Shown here one piece after another: positions 16,314-23,969 of a stretch of 37,482 bases of DNA. A program made the translations under genes and the position numbers. Location of the stretch: NCBI GenBank assembly GCA_016650445.1, contig JAENVS010000044.1, positions 1 through 37,482 on the forward strand, given 5' to 3'. Within the stretch, counting starts at the first letter, position 1; each line of letters starts with the position of its first letter. The DNA is from Frankiaceae bacterium (GTDB lineage: Bacteria > Actinomycetota > Actinomycetes > Mycobacteriales > SCTD01). The notes under the pieces were generated by a model that saw only the letters and a list, made by a program, of their open reading frames with translations, was not told the origin of the DNA and searched no databases.

Positions 16314-16346
16314 GCAGCCGGGTACCTCCACGGAGGGCCCGGCTGC
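16314..16346 (+). terminator. hairpin terminator after trxA
   Basis: GCAGCCGGG (16314-16322) pairs perfectly with CCCGGCTGC (16338-16346), and the enclosed bases form a further CCTC/GAGG hairpin. A short GTTT follows a few bases later. It ends the trxB-trxA unit. Confidence 0.8.
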
Positions 16347-16399
16347 CGCCGTTTCCGGCCCGCTTAGAGTGGCGAACCGTCTCCCGAGAGGTCCCCACC

Positions 16400-17518
16400 G
16401 TGCAGCTGCTCCGTCGCGGGCACACCGGCCCCGCCGTCGCGGAGATCCAGGCTGCCCTCGCCGGACTCGGGCTCCTGACGGGGCCGCCGCCGCACGCGGA
16501 GTACGACGACGCCACCGAGCAGGCCGTCCGCGTGTTCCAGCAGCGCCGGGGCCTGTCGGTCGACGGCATCGTGGGCCCGGAGACCTATCGCGCGATCACG
16601 GCCGCGCGCTTCCGGCTCGGCGATCGGCTGCTCTCGCTGTCACCGGGCCGGCTGTACGTCGGCGACGACGTCGGGGCGCTGCAGGACCGCCTGCTCGAGC
16701 TCGGCTTCGACGCCGGCCGCGTCGACGGCGTCTTCGGGGAGCGGACCGAGGCGGCGCTGCGGTCGTTCCAGCGCGAGTACGGGCTGCTCCCTGACGGCTC
16801 CTGCGGACCGGCGACGTTGCGGGCGCTGCGCCAGCTCGGGCGGCTGGTGGTCGGCGGCCGGCCCCAGCAGCTGCGCGAGAGCGAGGCGCTGCACCGCTCC
16901 GGCTCGTCGCTGGCGGGCAAGATCGTCGTCGTCGACCCCGGGCACGGCGGCGCGGACCGCGGTGCGACCGGACACGGACTCGAGGAGGCCGCGGTCGCCG
17001 AGGACCTGGCGGCCCGCTTCGAGGGGCGGTTGCAGGCCTCCGGTGTGCGCACCCTGCTGACGCGGGGCCCGGACAGCTGCCCCACCGACGCGGAGCGGGC
17101 CGACCTGGCCAACAACGCTGGCGCGGACCTGCTCGTCTCGCTGCACTGCGACCGGGCGAGCAGTGCCGAGCCCAACGGTGTCGCGGCGTACCACTTCGGC
17201 ACCGGCACCGGCACCACGTCGACGGTGGGCGAGCAGCTCGCGGGGCTCGTGCAGCGGGAGGTCGTGTCCCGGACGGACCTGCTCGACTGCAAGGTGCACG
17301 CCAAGACGTGGGAGCTGCTGCGGCTGACGCGGATGCCCGCCGTACGGCTCGAGCTCGGGCACCTGACCTCGCCGCGCGACGCCGCCCGGCTCAGCGACCC
17401 GGCGTTCCTCGACACGGTCGCCGAAGCGCTGCTGGTGGCGGTGCAGCGGCTCTACCTCCCCCCGGACCTCGACCCGCCGACCGGCGTTCTCCGCCTCGTC
17501 GACCTCGCCTCCCGCTAG
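16400..17518 (+). CDS. cwlM: CwlM-like N-acetylmuramoyl-L-alanine amidase family protein
   Basis: A 372-residue protein with two PG_binding_1 repeats (residues about 5-70 and 85-150; FQQRRGLSVDGIVGPET and FQREYGLLPDGSCGPAT) followed by an Amidase_3 domain. Zinc and catalytic residues seem present: His in DPGHGG, Glu in HGLEEAAVAE, His in SLHCD, and Glu in RLELGHLTS. There is no signal peptide, as in mycobacterial CwlM, which acts in the cytoplasm as a PknB-phosphorylated activator of MurA and not as a wall hydrolase. Position after trxA matches Rv3915. The start is GTG; TAGAGT at 16365-16370 is the likely -10, giving a leader of about 23 bases. The stop overlaps the convergent gene by 3 bases. 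Confidence 0.9.
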   Translation: MQLLRRGHTGPAVAEIQAALAGLGLLTGPPPHAEYDDATEQAVRVFQQRRGLSVDGIVGPETYRAITAARFRLGDRLLSLSPGRLYVGDDVGALQDRLLELGFDAGRVDGVFGERTEAALRSFQREYGLLPDGSCGPATLRALRQLGRLVVGGRPQQLRESEALHRSGSSLAGKIVVVDPGHGGADRGATGHGLEEAAVAEDLAARFEGRLQASGVRTLLTRGPDSCPTDAERADLANNAGADLLVSLHCDRASSAEPNGVAAYHFGTGTGTTSTVGEQLAGLVQREVVSRTDLLDCKVHAKTWELLRLTRMPAVRLELGHLTSPRDAARLSDPAFLDTVAEALLVAVQRLYLPPDLDPPTGVLRLVDLASR

Positions 17519-18471
17519 CCGGCGCCGGGGCAGATCCGGCTGCGCAGGGCGCCGAGGGCGGTCAGCAGTCCGCCCTCGGCGCCGGCGACGTACTGCGTGG
17601 TCTGCGGCTCGCCGCTGTCGTCCAGCAGCTCGAGGGTGATGGTGCCGAACCGCACGGCGCCCCCGCGGCCGGGCGGCCCGGGCGAGGGCAGCCGCGAGCA
17701 GGCCGGGAGCGACCCGGTCACGTGCAGCAGCAGGCCCGACGTGGGTGCCACCGTGACCGGTAGGCCATCACGAATACCCATAGCCAGGCCAGGTGAGGTC
17801 ACGTCGGCGATCACGAACGGCCGGTCGGACCGGTTGTGCACGGTGAGCGTGAACCGCACGCTGTACCGGCTCGAGGAGACACCGCCGACGAACATCTGTG
17901 CGGCCTCGGCGGCGGTGAGGTAGTCGCACGCGCGGCCTGACAGGTCCGCCACCATCGACCGGTCGACGTCGAGGAGCAGGTCGCGCGTGCGTCCGGACGC
18001 AGGCGTGACCGGAACCGCCAGCTGGAACGGCAGCGGTTCACCCGCGGGACAGACCGCGCGCAGCCACACCTCGAGGTGCGCCGTGGCTCCGGTGTCGATC
18101 CGCTCGGCGACCGACTCGGCGACGCCGTACGACGGCGGGACCAGCCGAGGCGTGCCGACCGCAACCGGCCCGCCGCGGTTCGTGACGACCAGCGCCAGCT
18201 CGAACTCACCCGCGCGCACGTCGCCTCCCGCCAGCAGAAGCGTGACCTCGGCCCGATCCGCAGCAAGCCGCTCCTGCCGCCGCTCACGGCGAGCCGCCGC
18301 CTCGTTGGCCACCGCGACGAGCACCACCACCGCTACCGCGGCGGCCAGCTTTACCCACGTCGGGATGCGTCGATGAGCGGCCGGTTCCGACGCGAGGACG
18401 TCGATCGCTTCTGCGTCACCGGGCCTGGTGATGGTGACCGGCGGGAGGTCGTCGGGTAACGGCAGCGGCAT
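17515..18471 (-). CDS. single-pass membrane protein, paralog A of a tandem pair
   Basis: Unknown family, 318 residues. A proline-rich cytoplasmic tail with VTITRP is followed by RRIPTWVKLAAAVAVVVLVA (membrane helix about 39-59), then a ~260-residue extracytoplasmic part of beta-strand character with four cysteines (AVCPAG, GRACDYL, LPACSRL, SRICPG). The next gene upstream encodes a protein with the same layout: VTVTRP, RPRIPGWAKVSAVVVVVG, and four cysteines in equivalent places (EAPCVEG, GERACGL, IPSCKG, RALCPTG), plus shared APTS and LLxAxxxL segments. The two are diverged tandem duplicates. AGGAGG 7 bases before the ATG at 18471 fixes the start. No function is known; two disulfides and an Ig-like fold are guesses. 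Confidence 0.8.
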   Translation of the reverse strand: MPLPLPDDLPPVTITRPGDAEAIDVLASEPAAHRRIPTWVKLAAAVAVVVLVAVANEAAARRERRQERLAADRAEVTLLLAGGDVRAGEFELALVVTNRGGPVAVGTPRLVPPSYGVAESVAERIDTGATAHLEVWLRAVCPAGEPLPFQLAVPVTPASGRTRDLLLDVDRSMVADLSGRACDYLTAAEAAQMFVGGVSSSRYSVRFTLTVHNRSDRPFVIADVTSPGLAMGIRDGLPVTVAPTSGLLLHVTGSLPACSRLPSPGPPGRGGAVRFGTITLELLDDSGEPQTTQYVAGAEGGLLTALGALRSRICPGAG

Positions 18472-18569
18472 CGGCCGGCCTCCTGCCTGTCTGTCTACGG
18501 GCGGGCAAGAAAACACACTGAGGGATCGGGGGCAGTCCCGCCGGCGCTACGGCCGCTGGAAGCTGCGGC

Positions 18570-19520
18570 TCAACCGGAGCGGAACGACCCCGTCGGGCAG
18601 AGGGCGCGCACCAGGTCGCGGATGGCGACGAGGAGCGGCTGGTCCGGCTCAACGTGGATCGGCAAGGTCACCTCCCGCGCACTGTCGGAGCTCGTGACGA
18701 GCGAGAAGGGCTCGTATCCCTGGAACCGATGGAGCTGGTCCAGCTCCTCCGGCAACCCCTTGCAGGAGGGGATCGTCAACCGTGTCCGCAGGAGGCTGTC
18801 GCTCGTGGGTGCGAGCTCCTTCGGGAAGCCGCCGGCGACGCTCACCGACAACCCTGGCCCGGCGATGCTGTGAAGGAGCAGCCTGTCGCGTGCCTGGTTG
18901 CTCACGGTCAGCGTGAAGGAGACCGCCTTCTTCTCGAGTCTCACCTCGGACCAGTTGATGCCGATGGGTTCTTCGGAACCGGTCAAGCCGCACGCCCGCT
19001 CACCGAGCTGCGACAGCGATTGGGTCGTGAAGGCGATCGAGATGCTGTGCCGCTCGCCCGACGGCGTCAGCGCCGGAAGCAGCATTCGCGCGTCGTCCGG
19101 CACGGGCTCCCTCAGCTGCCCCTCGACGCATGGTGCTTCCAGGTGCATGACGTAGACCGCGGTGGCGCCGGCGGCCAGCACCACCGGGAACTGCTGGTGC
19201 GGTTCCAGAACGAAACCCGTTGCCGTGAGGAACGGCCTCGACAGCCAGAGCGCCTGACCGCTGTTGCGGACCGTCAGGATCAGCTGGACCTCGGGCGGCG
19301 TCACGGTCGACGTCAACGTCGTCCGTGCGGAGATGGCGTCCTCCGGCTTCTCCTCTCGGTTCTTCGCCGCGTTGTTGCCGACCGCGATGAGGCCCACGAC
19401 GACAACGACTGCCGAGACCTTCGCCCAGCCAGGGATCCGCGGTCGGCGCTCCCCGGGATCCGGTGCAGCAAGGAGCTCATCCGGTCCAGCAGGAAGCTCA
19501 TCCGGTCGGGTGACCGTCAC
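18570..19520 (-). CDS. single-pass membrane protein, paralog B of a tandem pair
   Basis: Unknown family, 316 residues from the GTG at 19520, with one membrane helix at about 32-52 and an extracytoplasmic part holding four cysteines that line up with those of paralog A. The GTG start has no ribosome-binding site. The frame continues upstream with Y-A-A-P-P before VTVTRP, matching L-P-P before VTITRP in paralog A, so the true start is probably upstream. No ATG, GTG or TTG is available before the overlapping acetyltransferase gene, but a CTG at 19551-19553 would give exactly the same 11-residue lead as in paralog A. It is 25 bases downstream of the GNAT stop (or overlapping it, if CTG is used), which implies one operon. 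Confidence 0.78.
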   Translation of the reverse strand: MTVTRPDELPAGPDELLAAPDPGERRPRIPGWAKVSAVVVVVGLIAVGNNAAKNREEKPEDAISARTTLTSTVTPPEVQLILTVRNSGQALWLSRPFLTATGFVLEPHQQFPVVLAAGATAVYVMHLEAPCVEGQLREPVPDDARMLLPALTPSGERHSISIAFTTQSLSQLGERACGLTGSEEPIGINWSEVRLEKKAVSFTLTVSNQARDRLLLHSIAGPGLSVSVAGGFPKELAPTSDSLLRTRLTIPSCKGLPEELDQLHRFQGYEPFSLVTSSDSAREVTLPIHVEPDQPLLVAIRDLVRALCPTGSFRSG

Positions 19521-19545
19521 CGGAGGTGCGGCGTACTTCTCCGAG

Positions 19546-20163
19546 TCAGACAGGTCGCAGCACCGGATCCGGCGACATCGAGCCGAGCAGCCGCTCCAGC
19601 GCCACCTCCACGTCCTCCCGCCAGGACACGACGTTCTTGAGCTCGAGGCGCAGCCGCGGGTAGCGGTGGTGCGGCCGCACCGTCTTGAAGCCGACGGCGC
19701 GCAGGTGACCGGCCGGCAGCACGCACGCCGGCTTCTCCCAGCGCTCGTCGCCGAACGCCTCGATCGCCCGCACGTTGCGGCGGGTCAGGTCCTTCGCCAC
19801 GCCCTGCAGCAGCATCCGGCCGAGCCCGCCCCCCTCGAACTCCGGCAGCACGTGTCCCGTCATCAGCAGCACGGCGTCGGGCGAGACAGGGCTCGTGGGA
19901 AAGGCCAACGATCGAGGCACGTACGCCGGCGGCGCGTACATCACGTAGCCCGCCGCGACGCCGTCGGCGTACACGATCTTCCCGCACGAGCCCCACTCCA
20001 GCAGCGTCGCGGAGACCCACGACTCCTTCTCGAACTCCGTGTCACCGGCGTCGATCGCCCGCTCGAGACCGACCGGGTCGAGCTGCCAGAACACGCACTT
20101 GCGGCAGCGACCGGGCAGGTCGTCGAGGTTGTCCAGCGTGATGTTGACCGCGCGCCGGCTCAT
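19546..20163 (-). CDS. GNAT family N-acetyltransferase
   Basis: A 205-residue acetyl-CoA-dependent transferase; the substrate is unknown. The core motif EFEGGGLGRMLLQGVAKDL contains the pyrophosphate-binding loop, and it is preceded by VLLMTGHVLPEF, the beta-4 strand. The N-terminal CRKCVFWQLDP (Cys20 and Cys23) is a feature of an actinobacterial subgroup often found near the origin of replication. The ATG at 20163 overlaps the stop of a small upstream ORF in ATGA. Downstream, the paralog B gene follows closely. An acetyltransferase grouped with membrane proteins could modify a cytosolic or membrane partner, but nothing here identifies it. Confidence 0.9.
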   Translation of the reverse strand: MSRRAVNITLDNLDDLPGRCRKCVFWQLDPVGLERAIDAGDTEFEKESWVSATLLEWGSCGKIVYADGVAAGYVMYAPPAYVPRSLAFPTSPVSPDAVLLMTGHVLPEFEGGGLGRMLLQGVAKDLTRRNVRAIEAFGDERWEKPACVLPAGHLRAVGFKTVRPHHRYPRLRLELKNVVSWREDVEVALERLLGSMSPDPVLRPV

Positions 20164-20306
20164 GAGCGCGACGCCCCGTCGCGCGGTGCGCGGAGCAGGC
20201 CGGCAACCCACCCGCCCACGACACCGAGAACCAGGCCGAGACCGGTGCGCCGGACGGCTCGACCGCTCGGACGCGCGCGGGAACGACGCGACTCGGAGCG
20301 GATCAC
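20160..20306 (-). CDS. small single-pass membrane protein (48 aa), leaderless start
   Basis: Not a recognised family. From the GTG at 20306 the ORF encodes 48 residues: a basic N-terminus (IRSESRRSRARPSGRAVRR), a membrane segment (LGLVLGVVGGWVAGLL) and a short basic tail. TACCCT (20319-20314) ends 7 bases before the GTG, so transcription should start at or near the codon. Its stop overlaps the GNAT ATG in ATGA, which would couple translation of the two. It faces the aminotransferase gene, whose own leaderless-type start is at 20377. Small size means the call rests on promoter spacing, overlap and the clear membrane segment. Confidence 0.5.
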   Translation of the reverse strand: MIRSESRRSRARPSGRAVRRTGLGLVLGVVGGWVAGLLRAPRDGASRS

Positions 20307-20364
20307 GTCTCGCAGGGTAACGACGCCGGGCGAAAACGAGAAGGCCCCCTTGTCCCTGCGCGGG

Positions 20365-20370
20365 TAGCCT
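20365..20370 (+). promoter_or_regulatory. -10 element of a leaderless aminotransferase transcript
   Basis: TAGCCT lies 6 bases upstream of the ATG at 20377, placing the expected start point at the codon itself. The opposing -10 for the small ORF is at 20314-20319, so the two divergent promoters are only 45 bases apart. No -35 is clear for either. Confidence 0.45.
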
Positions 20371-20376
20371 CGACGC

Positions 20377-21702
20377 ATGGAAGGCCGCCCGCCGAGCAGA
20401 CCGCTGCACTCGACCCTCGACGCCTTCACCGACCGCTACGCCGACCGCACGGCGGGCATGACGGCGTCGGAGATCCGAGCGTTGTTCGCCGTTGCGTCCC
20501 GGCCCGAGGTCGTGAGCCTGGCGGGCGGAATGCCCTATACGACGGCACTTCCGCTCGATGCCGTCGGCAAGCTGATGTCCGACCTGATGGCGACGCGTGG
20601 CGCGCAGGCCCTGCAGTACAGCTCGGGGCAGGGGGACCCCCAGCTGCGCGAGCTCATCTGTGAGGTCATGTCGCTCGAGGGCGTGATCGCGTCGCCCGAC
20701 GACGTGGTCGTGACGGTCGGGTCGCAGCAGGCGCTCGACCTGGTCACGCGGGTGTTCTGCAACCCCGGCGACGTCGTGCTCGCCGAAGCACCGTCGTACG
20801 TCGGCGCGCTGGGCACCTTTGCGGCGTACCAGGCCGAGGTTGTCCACGTGCAGATGGATGCCGACGGGCTGGTCCCCGAGGCGCTGCGCGAGGCCATCGC
20901 CACGGTGCAGGCGAGCGGCAAGACCGCGAAGTTCCTGTACACGATCCCCAACTTCCACAACCCCGCCGGCGTCTCCCTCGCCGAGCCGCGACGCGACGAG
21001 GTCCTCGCGATCTGCCAGGAAGCCGGCCTGCTCGTCCTCGAGGACAACCCCTATGGCCTGCTCGGGTTCGACGGTCCGCCGACGCAGGCGATCCGGGCCC
21101 GCGCCGAGCTCGACGACGTGGTCTACCTCGGGTCCTTCTCGAAGACGTTCGCGCCGGGGCTGCGGGTCGGCTGGGTGCTCGCGCCGCACGCCGTGCGCGA
21201 GAAGCTCGTGCTGGCCAGCGAAGCGACCGTGCTGTGCCCGCCGCAGCTCAACCAGCTCGTCGTCGTCGACTACCTCACGACGCAGGACTGGCGCGGGCAG
21301 GTCGAGGTCTTCAAGGACATCTACCGCGAGCGACGTGACGCGATGCTCGACGCGCTGACGCAGCTCATGCCCGAGGGCACCACGTGGACGAAGCCAACGG
21401 GCGGGTTCTACGTCTGGCTGACCCTGCCGGAGGGACTGGACAGCAAGGTGATGCAGCCGCGCGCGCTGAGCGCCCGCATCGCGTACGTGCCGGGCATCGG
21501 CTTCTACGCCGATGGTCAGGGCGGGCGAGACATGCGGCTGTCGTACTGCTTCCCCGAGCCCGAGCGCATTCGGGAAGGCGTACGCCGGCTCGCCGGTGTG
21601 CTGGAGCAGGAGCTCGAGCTGCTCGAGACGTTCGGCCCGACCACGCAGCCCATCCGCCTCGGCCACGCCCAAGCCGAGACCCCGTCGCCCGACATGGCCT
21701 GA
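20377..21702 (+). CDS. PLP-dependent aminotransferase, class I/II
   Basis: A 441-residue fold-type I aminotransferase of the LysN/2-aminoadipate or MocR-catalytic-domain type, without the GntR DNA-binding domain. Seen: VSLAGGMPYTTALP near the N-terminus, LQYSSGQGDPQLRELI, VTVGSQQALDLVTRVF, PNFHNPAGVSL (substrate/PLP contacts), LEDNPYGLL (Asp and Tyr contacting PLP), and GSFSKTFAPGLRVGW with the Schiff-base lysine. The substrate is probably a dicarboxylic or aromatic amino acid but cannot be fixed. It is followed after 9 bases by the Ddl-like gene, so the pair is probably co-transcribed; a D-amino-acid or amino-acid supply role for the ligase is possible. Confidence 0.92.
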   Translation: MEGRPPSRPLHSTLDAFTDRYADRTAGMTASEIRALFAVASRPEVVSLAGGMPYTTALPLDAVGKLMSDLMATRGAQALQYSSGQGDPQLRELICEVMSLEGVIASPDDVVVTVGSQQALDLVTRVFCNPGDVVLAEAPSYVGALGTFAAYQAEVVHVQMDADGLVPEALREAIATVQASGKTAKFLYTIPNFHNPAGVSLAEPRRDEVLAICQEAGLLVLEDNPYGLLGFDGPPTQAIRARAELDDVVYLGSFSKTFAPGLRVGWVLAPHAVREKLVLASEATVLCPPQLNQLVVVDYLTTQDWRGQVEVFKDIYRERRDAMLDALTQLMPEGTTWTKPTGGFYVWLTLPEGLDSKVMQPRALSARIAYVPGIGFYADGQGGRDMRLSYCFPEPERIREGVRRLAGVLEQELELLETFGPTTQPIRLGHAQAETPSPDMA

Positions 21703-21711
21703 GAGGCCGGC

Positions 21712-22662
21712 ATGACGTACTTGATCCTCGCCGGCGGCCTGTCGCACGAGCGCGACGTCTCGCTGCGGTCCGGCCGGCGCTGTGCCGACGCACTGCGGGC
21801 GGCCGGCCATGACGTCGAGGTCTGCGACGCCGATTCCTCCTTGCTGGCAAGGCTTTCCGAGACGCCGTACGACGCCGTGCTCATCGCACTGCACGGCGGT
21901 GCCGGCGAGGACGGTGCGCTTCGGCAGGTCCTCGAGCTGACCGGCGTCCCGTACGTCGGGTCGACGCCCGACGCGTGCCGCGCAGCCTGGGACAAGCCGA
22001 CAGCGAAGGCGACAGCCGTCGCGGCGGGGCTGTCGACACCGGAGTCGGTGACGCTTCCGCACGCGACGTTCCGCGAGCTCGGCGCAACGGCAGTGCTCGA
22101 CCGCATCGTTGCCCACCTCGGGCTGCCGCTGATGGTCAAGCCCGCGCGGGGCGGCTCGGCGCTCGGCTGCACCGCCGTCGACAAGCCCGATGAGCTGCCG
22201 GCAGCAATGGTGCAGTGCTTCTCGTACGGCGAGGCGGCGCTCATCGAGCAGCTCGTCGTCGGCACGGAGGTCGCTGTGACCGTCCTCGACGGTGCCGGCG
22301 CAACGGGTGATGGCGGCGCGCGGGCGCTGCCCGCGGTCGAGGTGCACGCGCTGTCCGGTGTCTACGACTACACAGCGCGCTACACGGCTGGGCAGACCGA
22401 GTACTTCGCACCGGCGCGGTTGTCCTCTGCCGTCGCCGCTGAGGTGTCGCGGGTCGCCGTCGCCGCCCACCAGGCGCTCGGGCTGCGTGACCTGTCGCGC
22501 GCCGACCTCATCGTCGACGCGTCGGGCGTTGTTCAGCTGCTCGAGGTCAACGTCGCGCCCGGGATGACCGAGACGTCGCTGCTGCCGATGGCCGTCGAGG
22601 CCGATGGCCTGGAGCTCGGTGCGGTGCTCGGCGAGCTGCTGGAGCGGGCCGCTCGGCGTTGA
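21712..22662 (+). CDS. D-alanine--D-alanine ligase family protein
   Basis: A 316-residue ATP-grasp enzyme that joins two D-alanines for peptidoglycan synthesis, or a close relative. Seen: GGLSHERDVSLRSG at the N-terminus (D-Ala site 1), HGGAGEDGALRQVLE, VGSTPDACRAAWDK, KPARGGSALGC (ATP lysine and glycine loop), TEVAVTVLDG, YDYTARYTAGQTEYFAPA (omega-loop with the Tyr of D-Ala-type rather than lactate-type ligases; the usual Lys is Arg here), and RADLIVDASG with LEVNVAPGMTETSLLP (metal-binding Asp, Glu and Asn). It is slightly shorter than typical Ddl (about 360). Many actinobacteria have a main ddl elsewhere, so this could be a second copy. It ends in a strong dyad. Confidence 0.88.
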   Translation: MTYLILAGGLSHERDVSLRSGRRCADALRAAGHDVEVCDADSSLLARLSETPYDAVLIALHGGAGEDGALRQVLELTGVPYVGSTPDACRAAWDKPTAKATAVAAGLSTPESVTLPHATFRELGATAVLDRIVAHLGLPLMVKPARGGSALGCTAVDKPDELPAAMVQCFSYGEAALIEQLVVGTEVAVTVLDGAGATGDGGARALPAVEVHALSGVYDYTARYTAGQTEYFAPARLSSAVAAEVSRVAVAAHQALGLRDLSRADLIVDASGVVQLLEVNVAPGMTETSLLPMAVEADGLELGAVLGELLERAARR

Positions 22663-22676
22663 GAGATCTCAACGCC
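22655..22676 (+). terminator. 10-bp perfect dyad at the 3' end of the Ddl gene
   Basis: GGCGTTGAGA (22655-22664) and TCTCAACGCC (22667-22676) are exact reverse complements separated by GA. The TGA stop lies inside the left arm. The run CTTTCCT follows, so it can act as a terminator; the tiny spacer means the RNA hairpin would open to an AGAT loop. As DNA it is also a good protein-binding palindrome upstream of the receiver gene. Confidence 0.6.
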
Positions 22677-22718
22677 TTTCCTCGTGCAGCCGGCGGCCCG
22701 GCGGTGGACAGTACGGGT

Positions 22719-23093
22719 ATGCACGCACCCACCGCGATCGTCGTCGACGACCAGCCGTCGTCGTACGAAGCGGTGCGCGGGGTCCTTGAGGACGCGGGGT
22801 TCCAGATCGTCGGTGCTGCCGCGAGCCTGACCGACGGGATGGACCTGCTTCGTCACCACCGGCCGGACGTCGCGGTTCTCGATCTCGCGGTCGAGGGGCT
22901 CGCAGCACTGCACGCGTTGCATGACGCAGCACCGGAGTGCGCCCTGCTCGTGCTGACACGGCAGCTTGACCACACGGAAGCGTTCGTGCTCGCCGGAGCT
23001 CGGGCCGCCATCGGTCCCCGTGACGTTCGCCAGCTCGATGCGGCTGTGCGCAACGTGCGGGTGCGGCTCGAGCAGTCCGCCGCTCGTGTATGA
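22719..23093 (+). CDS. stand-alone response-regulator receiver protein, atypical
   Basis: A 124-residue protein consisting of one receiver domain and no output domain. Acidic residues Asp10 and Asp11 (VVDDQPS), phospho-acceptor Asp55 (VAVLDLAV) and Thr80 (LLVLT) are present. The lysine that normally closes the active site is missing: the region reads GARAAIGPRDV, with Arg or Pro in its place, so phosphorylation-driven switching may be altered. No histidine kinase lies in the window. The ATG at 22719 is preferred because it starts directly at the first beta strand; an in-frame GTG at 22704 would add 5 residues. It is downstream of the dyad that ends the Ddl gene. Confidence 0.82.
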   Translation: MHAPTAIVVDDQPSSYEAVRGVLEDAGFQIVGAAASLTDGMDLLRHHRPDVAVLDLAVEGLAALHALHDAAPECALLVLTRQLDHTEAFVLAGARAAIGPRDVRQLDAAVRNVRVRLEQSAARV

Positions 23094-23131
23094 CACCAAC
23101 CCCGTTGAGGTGAGTCCGCAGATCGACGCGG

Positions 23132-23890
23132 CTACGTCGTCAGAACCTGCGTCAGCCGGAACCGTCTGTCCGTCGGCTGCGTGAGCAACCGCTCGAGCGA
23201 CGCAGCGTCGATCACCTCTGTCGAACCAACAGCATCGAGTACGCCGAACGTCGTGAAGCTGCCGCGCACGACATGCTCACCGGACATGTGGTCGCGCATC
23301 GCGCGAGCGTGTACTCCGCCGCGGTACGCCCACGCGCGGGCGTCCGCCCAGGACGCCCACAACGAGAAGGTGAAGGCGTCAACGGTCTGCGGGAAGTCCT
23401 CCGCGCCACCGAGCCGGTAGCCAAGGGAGCCCGGGGCCTCGGCCATCGTGTCGACGACGGCTTCGACGTCGCGGGCAAACCGCAAGGCCTCGGCGAAGTC
23501 GGGCGCCAATGACACCGTGGTGACAACGGCGACCGGACCGGTCGGCTCCTCGATCCATGGTGATCCGAAGGGCGGGACCGAACCACCGTCAGCCCAGGCG
23601 GCCGCCGCCGGGTTGTTGCGCGTCTCACCCGCCGACAGCAAGCAGGACCACGACTCGCGCGCTCCCGTCCAGGGACCGAACTGGTCGACGGCCCGCCGCC
23701 ACTGGTCACGGTCCGCCCAGGTTGCGAGAACGGTCCACTCGCGCTCGTCGGGGATCGGGATGCCGCTGCTGTCACGTTTGGCGGGCACGCCGGGGTGCCA
23801 GTAGAGAGCGGTGTCCGGCCGCGCCGCGCGCAGCTCCGGCCAACCGCGGCCGGCGTCGTACCGAAGCACGTGAACACTCGTGACAGTCAT
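23132..23890 (-). CDS. CrtA (spheroidene monooxygenase)-like protein
   Basis: A 252-residue cytoplasmic protein made of two related halves. Each has a strand pattern like the ferredoxin-like barrel of the monooxygenase group: IPIPDEREWTVLATWADRDQW in the first half, and VDAFTFSLWASWADARAWAY in the second. The latter, followed by GVHARAMRDHMSGEHVVRGS and FTTFGVLD, resembles the C-terminal part of CrtA-type proteins (FSIWP..., PHA.AIR..., WF.E...F..LG). No carotenoid genes are nearby, so a carotenoid substrate is unsupported; homologs of this sort are common in non-pigmented actinobacteria. GGGGGGATC precedes the ATG. It is 79 bases downstream of parB on the same strand. Confidence 0.6.
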   Translation of the reverse strand: MTVTSVHVLRYDAGRGWPELRAARPDTALYWHPGVPAKRDSSGIPIPDEREWTVLATWADRDQWRRAVDQFGPWTGARESWSCLLSAGETRNNPAAAAWADGGSVPPFGSPWIEEPTGPVAVVTTVSLAPDFAEALRFARDVEAVVDTMAEAPGSLGYRLGGAEDFPQTVDAFTFSLWASWADARAWAYRGGVHARAMRDHMSGEHVVRGSFTTFGVLDAVGSTEVIDAASLERLLTQPTDRRFRLTQVLTT

Positions 23891-23969
23891 GATCCCCCCG
23901 GAACCGCTCCTGCAGTTTGCGGCTTCTGCGCCGGTCGCGCAACGGGGAGGGCAAAAGGTAGGGGGCGTC

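Noticed and set aside
19508..19520. Palindrome GGTGACCGTCACC at the paralog B GTG
   Set aside because: It resembles a CRP half-site pair but the spacer is one base, not six; it is coding sequence.
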